A stretch of DNA of 64,000 nucleotides, taken from contig OX419762.1 of NCBI GenBank assembly GCA_948567375.1, forward strand, positions 50,325,034-50,389,033. Direction: 5' to 3'. The stretch comes from Lunularia cruciata. Lineage: Eukaryota; Streptophyta; Marchantiopsida; Lunulariales; Lunulariaceae. A program made the translations under genes and the position numbers. Under the pieces are notes generated by a model. That model saw nothing but the letters and a program-made list of their open reading frames with translations, did not search any database and was not told the DNA's origin. Shown piece after piece: positions 37,385 to 49,723 of this stretch. Numbering within the stretch: the first letter of the stretch is position 1; the number at the start of each line of letters is the position of its first letter.

Positions 37385-40300
37385 ATAGAAGGAGTGGAAG
37401 ATCCCATCAAGCCAAAAGGGAGAGACAAAAGAGGTAAAATGGAGCTATACCCCAATAGTATCAATATGAGAAATTTTCCCTACCACACCTAAGATAACAA
37501 AGCTATGCAACTCATAAGGTCTACAAACTAATGGAGCATCCGAAGAAGCATCATCTAGAGTTATTGCTCTCTTATGGATTGCACCAGCCAATGCTCTTTG
37601 TAGAGCAATGGACACATGCTATCTAAAGTATGCTACAAAGTATGAGAGTGAGAGTAGTACCCCTAGCATCTAATATGATAAGCTCTCACACACTCCTTGA
37701 CAAATGTGTCAAATGCCGTGTCCATCGCTCCATATAACTCCAAGGCTAAAAGAATAAAGAGGTGACCTCACTACATACCTCTATACTTGGATACCTTGCA
37801 TGCTACTGCTCTGCTCATTGCCTATCTAGGAGGATGAGTAATCACTCCAAAATTGCATCATGCATAGGGTTTGTAACCATAACATCTGCCATTGTCACCT
37901 GATCATCTTGGACCAAGTATAAGTTTGCTCTAACACATGTTATCTACAGAGAATATGAACACTCCCTCCAAGCAAGGTATCCACTCTCTTGTGCCATAGC
38001 AAACACTATATCCTTGATGGCATCGTGAGTAGCTATCCTCTATCCTCCATAAGGACACCATCATATAGATTGCTATTGCATCTAATTTAGAACCACACTC
38101 ACAAGTGAACAACAAAGATGTAGATGGGTGGACTAAACCAAGGCGGAACCTCCTCACTATAGAGAAAGTGGCTAGTGTGAGTTGGAATCCTTAATGCATG
38201 GTTGAGCCAGGATCCAAGAGCCTGCACCCTTGCCGGAGCAAGAGCAAAGACATGTTCTAGTGGCCTAAGGAATGGATGGGTCAACTAAGAGAAAATGTAA
38301 CATATGATGACATTGTTGCTCCATCAAGGAAGACTACAAACCTATGGTCCAATCTAACAGTAGTGAAGTAAAGGATGGAAGGTCCTCTCGTGCCTGTGGA
38401 GATAGACCACCTCTCATCTGCCACAATAACACATACAGAGAAAAGGATCTCTCTTCCACCTCGGTCACATATGTCTCCAAAATTGGCCTAACAACAACCA
38501 CAAAACAAGAGGAAAGTAGGGGTGCCCAGTAAGCCCAACTACCCAAAATGCTATAGGTGTCATCTCTTTAATGGATAATAGGCCTACCCCTCTGCATGAG
38601 ATTAGTAGAGATGTTTGTCTATAGACCAAATCCCCCATCACACACTCGAATGTCTTTGGTCAGAAGATATCACCAAAGACTCCCATAATCCTCCTATCAA
38701 AAGCTCTCAAACGTGATAAGAAAGTCAAGGAAGGGGGAACCGTGTAGAGAAGGTAAGTAGGTTGATGTGCAATACTAAAGGAGAGTATGTATACCAAATA
38801 CCACATGTGGATCTTCTAGTAGAGGAAGGTCATCTATATGGAGAATATTCTCTACAAGAGCAATGTTTAAGAAGCATGTGAAAAAATCTTTGGATCATAT
38901 TTGCACTCCAAGAATACATAGTCCATATATGAAACTACTGGAAGCTCAATGTAGGGAGGGATACCTAAAGAGGACCATGCTGTGAACTTTGAGACCTTTG
39001 ACTCTCAAGCCTACAAGATGTAGCTTGGTAGTCAAGTGATCAAAGGCATGGCTAATTTGATAACAAGACCCACAATGTGTGTATTGTCTGCTAAGGAGAG
39101 AAATACACAACCTAACATGGCCAAAGTAGTAGATAAGAGAGCTCTAAAGTGAGCCAAGGCAAACAAAGGTCCCCATAAGGATTGCCCTACTGTGTATCAA
39201 TAATTGACTCCAAGATGTTGACTTCCTCTTATGACCACCCATATTGGTAGTAAAGGGAATTAGGAGAGCCATAGAACAACTACACAAAAGGAATGAGACT
39301 TGCCAAGGAACCACCTTCCTCTCTAAGCTCTCTAAAGATGAATGCCTAAGAGACACTAATTAAAAGTATTCACAATATCCACTTGTAGGACAACTCACTT
39401 TGGATGGATATCTAGGAGTGCCTTGATGCTTAAGGAAATAGCCTTGCAACCTCTAGGCATAGCTATTCCAAATTGATGTTGATTGAGGTGCAGTCCCACT
39501 TTTATATCTTGACTAGGTTTCTTTTTGCACAAGCATTGTGCAAAAAGAAACATAGTCAAGATATAAAAGTTGCTACGATTGATAATCTAAGACCTCTAAT
39601 GGTACTCCATCTCCTGCCATAGGATGTAGTGAGCATAGTGAAGAGATAGTCTCATCAACGGGACTAGCTATAGACAAAGGATGTAATGCTTGTACTGCTC
39701 TACTAAACTCTCCCGCCTAACCCAATGTCCTACAATGTCATAATCGAGTGGACTCTGTGGTATCTTGTGGTAAATTTGTCTCCTAAAACATGTAGCCCTA
39801 ATCGACTCCTCCTATAGGGTAGCCCAATCCCCCGCTCGGAATCTACAAAATATGGCAACCAACTCTCTATGCCCCGCATGTCTCCCTCTAGCATATCAAA
39901 GGCACCATTGAGGGAGTAAGAGGAATAAGAACCATGTTAACTCGTCCAAGAGATCACTTGCCAAACGATCAAGTGGTGGGCAAAAAGCCTATCTAGCCAG
40001 ATCATGGAGTGTACAGAGTAGCCTATGGAATAATTGATAAATGCTGCTAGTAACTACTAGATGACTCTCAAGGAAATAAGTCACTATTTCAAAGTGCTCA
40101 CTCAAGTTCAACGTCCATTGTACTCTATTGATAGAAAATTGTATACCAACATGGACATGGAAAACTAGTCTCAAATAACCCAAGATACAACCTGCTTGAG
40201 ATGCTTACCACTCCCATGACTCTATTGGTATCCCTGGAATAGTCAACGAAAGGATCGAGGAAGTGTGCGTAATCTCAAGTGTCACCGTTGTCGATGTGGT

Positions 40301-40810
40301 CGCTCACTTCATATGAGCATACCAAGTGATTTGATCATAGTCTTTGTGCATCTTTTCCACATGGATCTTTATCCCTTGCAAGGTAAAGTGTCAGTGACAC
40401 ACTAAGCATGGTGTATCTTGAGCTGCTCTGGGCGGTCCCACATGGGGAAGTGTAGCCATGGCTAGCACAAGAATAACAATTTTAACGCACAATGCTCCTT
40501 TCCATATCGCCTCATAATTGCAAAACCACAACCCTTTATATCCAAACTTACATGAATAAATACAATATCTCCCAACCTTAAAAACTATAAACTTTCATAA
40601 TTTTCAATTTCCATATCAAAAGTTTTCAAACTAAATTATCATAGAATTCAAACATGAATACCAATAGATTAGAAATAAAAGTTCTTGACTCATCATTCTC
40701 AATATAAAATAATCACCTTAAATTCTGAAAACATAAAAGTACTTATAATTTTCTATTCAATTCTCCATGGCTCTCAATCTAGATACCATCTGAACAAACA
40801 TTTAAATACA
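37385..40810 (-). mobile_element. near full-length R2-like LINE, inactivated
   Basis: This is the longest copy of the family, minus orientation. The 5' leader (about 40460-40810) aligns with 62,800-63,120. The ORF starts at the ATG 40459-40457. An N-terminal C2H2 finger follows within 60 codons (CLVCH...HVEKMH). Then come the RT region, with a broken QGNP-type motif near 39,185-39,200, the knuckle CECGSKLDA near 38,090, the endonuclease to about 37,460, and the 3' tail to 37,385. Multiple stops and frameshifts kill it, and CpG is scarce. The order finger-RT-knuckle-endonuclease is that of R2/NeSL-type LINEs with a restriction-like endonuclease, unlike the L1 and RTE types usual in plants. No target duplication was resolved. 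Confidence 0.72.
39498..39570. repeat. 35-bp near-perfect palindrome, 3-nt loop, in LINE copy
   Basis: Arms 39498-39532 and 39536-39570 match at 34 of 35 positions around the loop GCA. The sister copy near 63,917-63,960 has the first arm and the centre but not the second arm, so the palindrome arose in this copy after the two diverged. Confidence 0.8.
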
Positions 40811-41161
40811 ACAAAATTGGCGATTCCCTCATGTGATGTATGCTAGTAAACTCTCTCCACATTTCAACAAGCATTGGTATGCGCATCAAAATCGAACAAG
40901 GTAGATTCACCACTCTCCATAGAGTTTAAGTCACGCGTGTCTAGGGAGTAGGTGAGAAAGAGTGTGGGCCAATGCTATAGCGCTAACATCACTTGTGCCT
41001 GAAGTAGAGTCAGAGGATCCCACTCAAATTAGAAGCCAACTACATTTAGCATTCCCATCGGATTGTTTATTTTCAGTGATGAGATTGGCTTAAAACTGAA
41101 TAATATGAGCATATGATTGGACTGTCTATCATCTGATGATGAAGGAGTTTTTTTTATGAGC
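40811..41161. other. intergenic between LINE copy and LINE tail
   Basis: Homology to the other LINE leader fades here. The true 5' end of the element may lie inside this stretch. No gene is seen. Confidence 0.4.
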
Positions 41162-41289
41162 AAGCGTCAAATGAAAGAAAAAAGGCGACTGCATAGGAAA
41201 AACGAAGGATGGGAAGACCCCATCAAGCCGTACAAGGGAGAGAAAAAAAGGTAACATGGGGCTAAGCCCCATGTTAAGCGTTAAATTAA
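41162..41289 (-). mobile_element. solo LINE 3' tail with degenerate 14-bp TSD
   Basis: Minus-oriented tail (about 41176-41275) with GGATGGGAAGACCCCATC and the intact GGGGCTAAGCCCC hairpin. The flanking duplication is AAGCGTCAAATGAA at 41162-41175 and AAGCGTTAAATTAA at 41276-41289 (12 of 14 bases). Confidence 0.7.
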
Positions 41290-43187
41290 TCAATAGATAA
41301 ACAAAGATACTTACAACGTTTAATAAAGATAGAATTTGAATTCAATCCTATTCTGTTATGTTATGTGTATAAGGAGGAAATTTTGTACACTGAGCAAGTG
41401 TTAAATATAAATATACAAAAGTTGTTAGCATAATCTCGTCTTTGTTATTTTTGTGTATTTTTCGAAGTTACGTAGGCTATGTATGAATTTCCCTGAATGT
41501 TACATTGGGCGTATTAAACTACCTCAAGCTTAACATAGAAGTGGACGAAATTAGTGATATCGGTAGACTTTGAAAACTCGAGATGAAACTACCAAAGTCG
41601 GGTCAAATTCACTTCGGCGAAGGATAGAATAGGAAATCAGTACGGGGGATTAGCACAACAATCTATCAATAATGAAGTTGGTCTTGACGGTCTTAATTTC
41701 ACAATGCGTGCGAGGGAATCTATTCGTGATGCACTATCGTTTGAGAAAACTCCATGGAAGACGTTTGGTTAATTTTACATCTAATCAATAAGAAAAATTC
41801 TGTTCAAAGGTGCTGTTTACATTAAAATTCTCCCCCTTTGTAGTACAGTGTTAACGACCGTAGATTAACTGCATAACCCTCTTACTTAGCTGGAAATCAG
41901 AAGCGACACGCATGGTATCTAGTTGTGGATCCAGCCTTCAGCCTTAAGCTCCGTAAAGCCGGCAAGATATCGTGTTGTTGTCCGGGCTGGAAAACGTTGA
42001 CGGGGCTGTTATTACGGACGTCAAATGCGTCATCGTTTGCGCATGAAATAGCTTTGCAATTCGCAAGTAGCCGTTATTCCCGGTTTGGCAACTCCACGAG
42101 GACTGACAACTGGAGACCAAAAGAGATTAGGCTCTAAACTAGCCACCCAAGTCTACTCAGGCGAATCCGCCAGACATAGAGGGCAACAGCAAAGCAAGTA
42201 GAGGATCAACTGGAGAGCCTTTCATTGCCGAAGTTTCCAACTCCCAATAGATTTAGAGCCTAGAGTCTAGAGTCTTGTGAACAACAGTCTACGATCCTTC
42301 TGCGTAATCCGGCCTAGAAAGAGTGTGAGCTATTACATATAGATAGCGACGAAAGTCTGCGTCTTCACTGTCAAGTTTTAGTCCTTTCGCACGTGCCTGC
42401 TTCAGAAACTCTCCATATCCGGCCGTCCGGCATGTTCATAAGAGGGAGCAGGTCGAATGCCGACCACTGCTTCTCTTTAGCAGTGGAGCATCTGAAGATG
42501 GCAGTCGTGCCGCCAGTCACTCAGACGGAAAGCCAGAAGCCCTACTGTACTATTTCGTGTACTTGCGACAGCTTTTAGTACAGTAATAGGTAGGTTAATG
42601 GTGCAGGTCTCTGCTCGGAAGTGGGAATGTACAGAGCATTCCGTTGACAATATGGTACTTACATCTAACAAAGGATACGGGATGAAACGGAATGTTCTAC
42701 GATAGCATTTCATATAGCGATCCTAGAACCAGCAAATCTAGACATGGCGAACTGCAGATCGAGGCAGTCACAGACGAGGTATCTGCTATTCTTGTGACGG
42801 TCATGGGGAGGAGACTAGTGGACGATGTTGCCGTCAGAGAGGGGTTGAAATTATTGTTGATCATCAGGTATTTCAGTCAGAGCACGCTTGTAATTATGTG
42901 TGATGAATCTGATGATCCTTAAGAAAAGGAACAGGGCTGGTTTTAACTTCTTGTACAGGGCCGCAGGATCTATGAGTTACAGGAATACCAGGCTAGAACA
43001 TGTTCTCGTCTTACTGTAGTGGCACCGTAAGGTGACTCTGGATCCATTAGCCAATCCTTCACATGAAATGATAGATTGAGTGAAAGCTTGGCGGTTAGAG
43101 GTTGTTTGTGCCACTATCGTACATTAGTGGAGACAGTTCCGGAGGAGGGAAAAATCTAGACTCAGTGTCGTTTCACTAGTGATTGGC
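41290..43187. other. intergenic, nothing recognised
   Basis: No domain-bearing frame was found. The frames at 41925-42137 and 42692-42922 look slightly coding-like but match no family I recognise. Confidence 0.4.
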
Positions 43188-43268
43188 TTTTGCTAAAATT
43201 GGTGAAAGGCGACCACGTAGAACACAAGAAGGATGGGAAGGACCCATCTTTTGACTTTTGTTAGAATT
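43188..43268 (-). mobile_element. short LINE 3' tail fragment with TSD
   Basis: Only about 40-55 bp of the tail terminus is left (AGGCGACCACGTAG to GGATGGGAAGGACCCATC). Flanks are TTTTGCTAAAATT at 43188-43200 and TTTTGTTAGAATT at 43256-43268 (11 of 13 bases). Confidence 0.6.
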
Positions 43269-45080
43269 TAGCTAGGTCTTACGCATTTGAGCTACTTTAC
43301 TATTGAAGTAAATGTCATACCTTCTTAAGTTCTGAAAATAACCAAACCAAAATCTATTAGATGTCTGAAATTGACTTAGTAGGACTGGGGGAGGAAGAGG
43401 AGAGTTATAACTCGATACTGTAGACGTGAATCTAGTTCGTTGTGGTGTTTAAGTTCGTCAGCAGGGGCAACACTGTAGTAAAGTAAGCGTTCTGGATTGA
43501 CTCAATGCGATTCCGGCTGTGCATTGGTCGGCCATGCAAGGGCCCACGGCTGTGTGGCTTTCTGTTTCCAGCGCGCACGTGACCGAGATTTCGCTGCGCA
43601 GAACTTCACTGTAGGTAATTTTCCACGACAGATCGTATAGAGACTGGGGATTGTCTTCTCCGCCCTTCTGTCCAATTCATCTCCATTCTTTGGCGATTCC
43701 TTCTCCGCCTAAGCTGCGTATATATCTTCGGGTTTTGAAAATTAGTTGTTACGTCTAGCAATCTTGGATTTCCAACTGGTCTGGTTTAGAACTGTAAGAT
43801 GACTTCTTCTTAGTCCTACTATTTCCACAGGTGCTTCTGGATTTCATTCTCCTCTCCTGCTGGAGCTGCTGTGAGTCGCACGTCACTTATCTCGGTGTTT
43901 TTCTCATGAATATTTCACCGGTTACTTTATTGACGCCTACGCTCTCGGTACTGTACTTGCTTGTAAAGAAGGTGGTAAGTCGTAATTCATGCAGGTATAG
44001 GAGGCTAATAATGGCCTTGCCTAGACAGTCAGTCCTCACTGCTCCCCTCCCCTCCCCGTCCCGACTACTCGACTTCGTCGACCTTTCTTCTTAAGAAAGA
44101 TTGTACCTTTCTCACAGAACCTGTCAACAGTCTCTGCTGCACAGTTTCCACGGAGGCCTGGGGAGGGAGGACAGGAAACTAGGCCGCACACAGAGGGGAG
44201 CTTGCTTTGCACTGAACTTGCTCTGCCTGAACTTCTCCTCACCCGAGGTCCTGTTGCAGTGCACAGCCTGCTATTTGGCGACGCCTCTGTTTCTCTTTTT
44301 TTCTCTCGAGACCTGTTACTTGACAGTACTCCCTGCGCACTGGGCCTGTCTCGTCTGCTCTGGTCGGACGATCATTGACTTGTTTCTATTGTACGTCTTC
44401 AAACTGTCGAATCCTCACCCGGATGCAATAGATTCATTCTTGTGCTTTTGCGTTAGGATCTTATACGGTTAACTTACTGACGGGGATCTAGCTACTGGCA
44501 GTGCAGAGAGATGTGGTCGATGTGATTGCCGATTACATCGGTATCTCTAGGAAACTAGGCGTAGGATTTTGAACAGAAACTATTTTGTGTTCTTGTTCAG
44601 CTGAAAAAGAAAGTTGTGGTAGAATAAAGTGGAGATAGTTGAAATTAGAGGATGGCTGTGCCGGAAATTATAATATGGTATGCACCGCCTGAATTGAGGA
44701 CGGCTGTGCAGAATGTTTGCGCTTTGGGGAAGCTTGAAGACATCCTCAAGAGAGCCCACTGGGGTGCTACTCTACTTACCACACACTCTCTCTCCCTCTA
44801 CTTGTATCAACTTCCAAATCCTGGTATCGATTGTCTGCCAACGGCCTAAGAGCAGTCGCCTTTTGAGCCAATTTTTGTCAAATTTAGAGTGCAAAGCCTT
44901 TCTCCGTAATCACTTGAAGCTTCCTGTACATTGCCGAACTATGTCCTAAGTGTGCTGTAAAGGTTGATTTTATCTCTCAGCCACGTGAAACGTTCTCTGC
45001 GCTCATGCTTGGACTAAAATTACCGAGATTTGCGGGTTTTTGTGCAGCAGACGTCTTCACGTTAAGCTTAGGTACATACA
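43269..45080. other. upstream region of the DA1-like gene
   Basis: Probably holds the promoter and a 5' leader, perhaps spliced. The pyrimidine-rich, more GC-balanced sequence from about 43,640 to 44,350 would suit a leader. Frames at 43831-44094, 44101-44472 and 44652-44849 have no recognisable domain and are not called as genes. Confidence 0.4.
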
Positions 45081-48000
45081 ATGTCCAGGATGAAGTGGTT
45101 CAAGGGGCTCTTTAGCACATCCGAAGAAGATCATGGAAGGTACAGCGGCGGGAGTGGGGACGATGCGTATCGCTTGCCTAATATTTTCGAAGTAAGTTAT
45201 CACTTGCACCCCTATATTGGGACATCTAAGACTATCAAAGCAGAGGGAGGAGGGGGTTGTAGGGACGTTACGATTTATCCTAGATGCTCAACCTCCCTGT
45301 TCAGGTCACTTTATTCTCTCCATGCAATGGAGTGCGTGATCTTTGGATTTCTGTGCTCTTTGAGGAGTACATACCTCAAATCGGCCCGAAGTGTGACAGG
45401 AAGTCGTGGACTCCGTGAAGGAAGTACTTATGTAGGTTTCTTGCACATGTTCAGGAACCTAGACAACGTGACGAATATTATGGGAGTTCATCAAAAGCGA
45501 ATGAGGAATTAGACAGAGCAATTGCGCTTTCGCTGACAGATGAAGAATTAAAGCGCAAGTCGGCAGGTCTGCATTTTATCAAATATTTCCTCTCATCTGA
45601 ATGACCATCAATCAAGTAAACCGTCTGTTTGTCTAGTCTCATAGTTCAAGTTGTTCGGCAAATGACCCTATCCTGCAATGCATGGTGTCCAAATTGGTCA
45701 AGGTCCCTGCATAACAGGAATTGTTTTGGACCTACTAGCTGCAGACAAACAATCAGTAGATATTATCTCAGTTTGTGGAATGCACAAGCTGCCCACGTGC
45801 AGGATACCGGTGCTACAAGGAGATAACTGAGAATGAGTTTTCCAGACCAGGAGAGTTTTAAGCGTAGGGTTTGTAGACGAAGATTATTTGACCGGTGTGG
45901 CTTTCTACGAATGTAAATCCATCAACGTGACCACATTCGGGTATTGAGAGGAAATAACGAAACCTATGAAATATAGCTAGAATTTTAAGTGTCAATCAGC
46001 GTACATCTTCAATGAAGACGAGGAGAATATATGCGACCTAGGTTTTAAAGGAAGCAGGAGAAGTCTTTCCTGTTATTTAGATGCCTTTAGTTTTTTTCCG
46101 CGTACCTTGTTGAAATTGGAACTTAATCTTTACGGGGGTCTTGGAGAGCTGCTGGGAGATCTTGTCGAAAGCAGGATAATTGCAAGATATTTGAGCGGCA
46201 AATTCTCCGGCTTTTCCAGAAGGAGGAACCACTGAAACTCAATCCGACGAGGAGTTAGCGAGGGCTCTGCAAGCAAGCTTGGACTTGGATAACCGACCAC
46301 GGGAAGCCTTTGATTTTGGATTTCTTCCATTCTTTGACGGGCCGACATCATCGGTGCCACAAGTTCCGCCACCGTCGAGGTGAAAATATATATATGGCCG
46401 TGTGCAATATTTTTTTCCCTTTCGTCCTCATTTCGTGGGCCTCATGCTTGCTCAGCAGTCGGAGGTTTTGTTGAAGAAAGAACAATTATCAACCCACTAG
46501 CATGGAGAAAGACTTCACGAGCTAACTGGTCTTCCTTCTGGTTTATTTTCGTTCGACGGTGTACAGAGCGCAACCCTCATGTGCAGGATGTCGTAGACCT
46601 CTGGGTACAGGGCGGTTCCTAAGCTGCATGGGAGCTCAGTGGCATCCTCGCTGCTTCCGTTGCACAGCTTGTGATGAACCTATCACTGATCATGAGGTCC
46701 GACCTTTGCTCCCCTAAGCCAAATCTCATGTTTCTTACAAGCATGAAGGGACGGGTAGAGGTACTCAGAACTTATTGTCTTAGAAGAAGTCGGCTGGATT
46801 TTTGGCCATAGAAGGCAAAACTATCTGACAAATGGGAGTTCAATTATTTATTAGCCGTATTTGCATTCTTTTGCTTTGTCTCCCGTTTGAGAATATGTGA
46901 ACCTTGGACAAGGAAAGTCAACCAGGTTACCGTTATCCGGACGGATCGATCATTTCAAATTTACAAGGAGCTAATTTAGTTCTTTTCTGTGTACAGTTTT
47001 CTGTGCAAGGAGAAGAACCTTATCACAAACGGTGTTACAAGGAGCTGTTTCACCCGAAGTGCGAAGTCTGTCATAATTTCGTAAGCTCCAACATACCTTC
47101 GAAGCAATTGTCAACGTTTGCATTTTGTGCTCTCAGTTCCCAGCACCTGTCTGACATTATATTTACCAAGGTGGCTTGCTTGACCTCACATAATTTCCAT
47201 GGTTGCAGATTCCAACAAATCGTGCTGGTCTTATTGAGTATAGATCGCATCCATTTTGGCAGCTCAAATACTGTCCTACACACGAACATGATATGACTCC
47301 CCGCTGCGGTAGCTGTGATCGTATTCAGGTGCGTTGCGCTTCTTATAGCTGAAGTTAAGCACTACAAGAGTCCTTCTGTTCTAGTGTTTGTTTAGTTCGA
47401 GTATAGCCTGCAATGCTGGAAGCTTGACCATTCTACTGTAGAGAAGCCACTTCAATTCCTGACGTGGTTTTGGTCGCTCTCTCAGCCCCAGGACCAGACG
47501 TACGTAGACCTGGATGATGGGCGCAAACTATGCTTGGAATGCTTGGACTCTGTTATCATGGACACCAAGGAGTGCCAACCTTTGTACTACAATGTGTTAA
47601 AGTTCTACAAACACTTGGGCATGAACATTGAGCAAGAAATTCCTATGCTTCTAGTGGAGAGACAGGCTTTGAACGCTGCCAGAGAAGGAGAGAGAGAGGT
47701 ACATTCGCTTGACATCGTTCTGCTCTAGCTACAGCTCATCGCGAGTGAACCAAACTAAGCCTGGATGATCTCGAGAGCTCTATGGAGTAATGTGAAGACA
47801 ATGAATGTGAAAACAAAATCTTTCTGTCCGTCAACACGTAAGCATGAATGATATAAAAGTAGAAGGCGCAGGTATTGAGCATTCTCTGAACATTGTCATT
47901 GTTCTTACTTTGAAAATCGTTTCCGTAGGGACATCGCCACCATCCTGAAACAAGAGGCCTCTGTCTTTCTGAAGAGCAGATTATTACCTCCGTAAGTCTT

Positions 48001-49723
48001 TCTACTTTTCTACCGATAGGTCTGCTTTGAACTTAATCGAGAGGCTGTTTCAATTTCGCGTGATTTATGATGAGAGCAAGAGGCGGCTTTTTCCGGTTTT
48101 TAGTGGAAGAATGTATTCTCTGGTTTAAAAAATGCGTAGAGACGTTGAGTTAAAGAACTATCAGTTTAACCTGAGTAGATTTACCAAGCAGGAAAGAACA
48201 TTACATAAACTCCTAAAATCAAAACTAGGAACTTCTCCGGTACCATGGAGTACAGCCGCTGTTTGGACCTCCAAAGCAACGGATGATTTATGAGAGGACA
48301 AGTTTGGGGAACATTGGCCCGCGGGCTTCAAGTATCACCTGTGGGTCTGGAATCTCATTTATGTTGCTAAGAAGCTAGTATTTCAATTGAGTTTGAGTTT
48401 GGAATGCAGGTATACCGAAAGCCATCAAAAGTTAGAGGGAACAAACCCTTTTTGATGAGAACTGAATCACAGAAACTGGTGCGACATTGTGAAGTCACAG
48501 CGATACTTGTCCTCTATGGTCTTCCTAGGTAAGCTGATGTATTGCACGACGATACTTGGGATGTGCAAAATAACCAGCTCGAGTTTGCCTCGCGAGGGGT
48601 GTGTTCGTGGGCTCATCGAGGTCTAAATGAGTTCAAATTTGGTTTGCAGCTGTATTTAATTTCTTTTGCTGATTGGGAATAAAATGCCCCTCAAAATATG
48701 CAATACTATATGGGAGGGCTCCTTGTACAGTGGCCGAACTTTAATGGGCTCTGCCTTTTACGTTCCTCAGACAGTCTAACTAATCCTTGAGTCTGAACTA
48801 GTCCTTTGATATTCTGGCTTTTGAAACCCACTATATTAGCAGCCTTTTACTATTTTCAAGTTCCGACAACCTAAATTGGAGTCAAGATATCACGTTGCAG
48901 TACACAGCACCGCAGCTTCCGCAGGGAAGACATGTTACCATCAGTACGTAGATGATTGAATGACCTAAGGAGCCACGTAGAGATTTTATACAATCCTGTT
49001 CGATCTAACTCCGGGTTTCTCGTAGTTGTGAAGTTCCTTCTTGACCATGTTCCGTCACCTCACTTCTGGTGGTAATACTGCACGCCTGACCAAGGGCCCA
49101 CATGTACTGTTATCCACAGTACTTCGTAGATGTTAAACTATACAAGCTACACGCAGCGTGTGCACACCTGACGCTCTACTGGTTGTTCTGACAGGCTTCT
49201 AACGGGTTCAATTCTTGCACATGAGCTGATGCATGCATGGCTACGGCTCGATGGTAATGAAAAATTCTTAGCGTTTCCTTCAACTTTGTGCTTTTATTTC
49301 AGCGACTAAGACAAACCAGTTGATGTTCTTTATTATGAGTCTGTCAGGGCCACCATCTCCCATGTCCGTCGATTTTTCTTTTCAGATGTTTACTACCGGG
49401 TCACTAGTGCTTATACAGTGTTCTGTTCTGCAGGACGTTTCCCCCACCTCGAAAGCGAGGTGGAGGAGGGCATCTGCCAGGTTATGGCGCACACATGGCT
49501 ACTTGCACAAACAGGTTTTACTGGATCTTCTACTAACAACGATCTCAAGAGAGGTAATCAGGTTGACCAGCTTCGACTTGGGGAGTTCTTCAGGCATCAA
49601 ATTGCAAATGACCCATCTCCTGTATATGGAGGCGGGTTCAGGGCAGCGCAGGTTGCTGTTGCACGGTATGGTCTTCCACAAACCCTTGAGCACATGAAAA
49701 TGACCGGCACGTTTCCCCTGTGA
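45081..49723 (+). CDS. DA1: DA1-like LIM-domain, ubiquitin-interacting metallopeptidase (11 exons)
   Basis: Exons 45081-45191, 45455-45566, 46220-46379, 46567-46696, 46997-47080, 47209-47328, 47486-47698, 47929-47991, 48410-48528, 49195-49253 and 49434-49723 join in phase to 486 residues (Arabidopsis DA1 is about 530). Two ubiquitin-interacting motifs are visible: EELDRAIALSL near 54-64 and DEELARALQASL near 84-95. A LIM domain follows (CAGC...WHPRCFRCTAC, then HPKCEVC, residues about 133-196), then a second Cys/His cluster (CPTHEHD, CGSCDRI). The DA1 peptidase region has LCLECLDSVIMDTKECQPLY, PETRGLCLSEEQ, the zinc site HELMH (380-384) and EEGICQVMAH. In angiosperms DA1 limits organ growth by cleaving growth regulators after ubiquitin activation. 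The first exon and start are the least certain; intron 2 has a weak GTCTGC donor. Confidence 0.93.

Noticed and set aside
44101-44472. Plus-strand frame of 123 residues upstream of the DA1-like gene
   Set aside because: Cys/Leu-rich pyrimidine-driven translation without a domain; more likely leader or promoter sequence.
46904-47296. Single long frame of 130 residues over the LIM region
   Set aside because: Only its middle (46997-47080) is a real exon; the rest is read-through of introns, shown by splice sites and by the conserved protein order.
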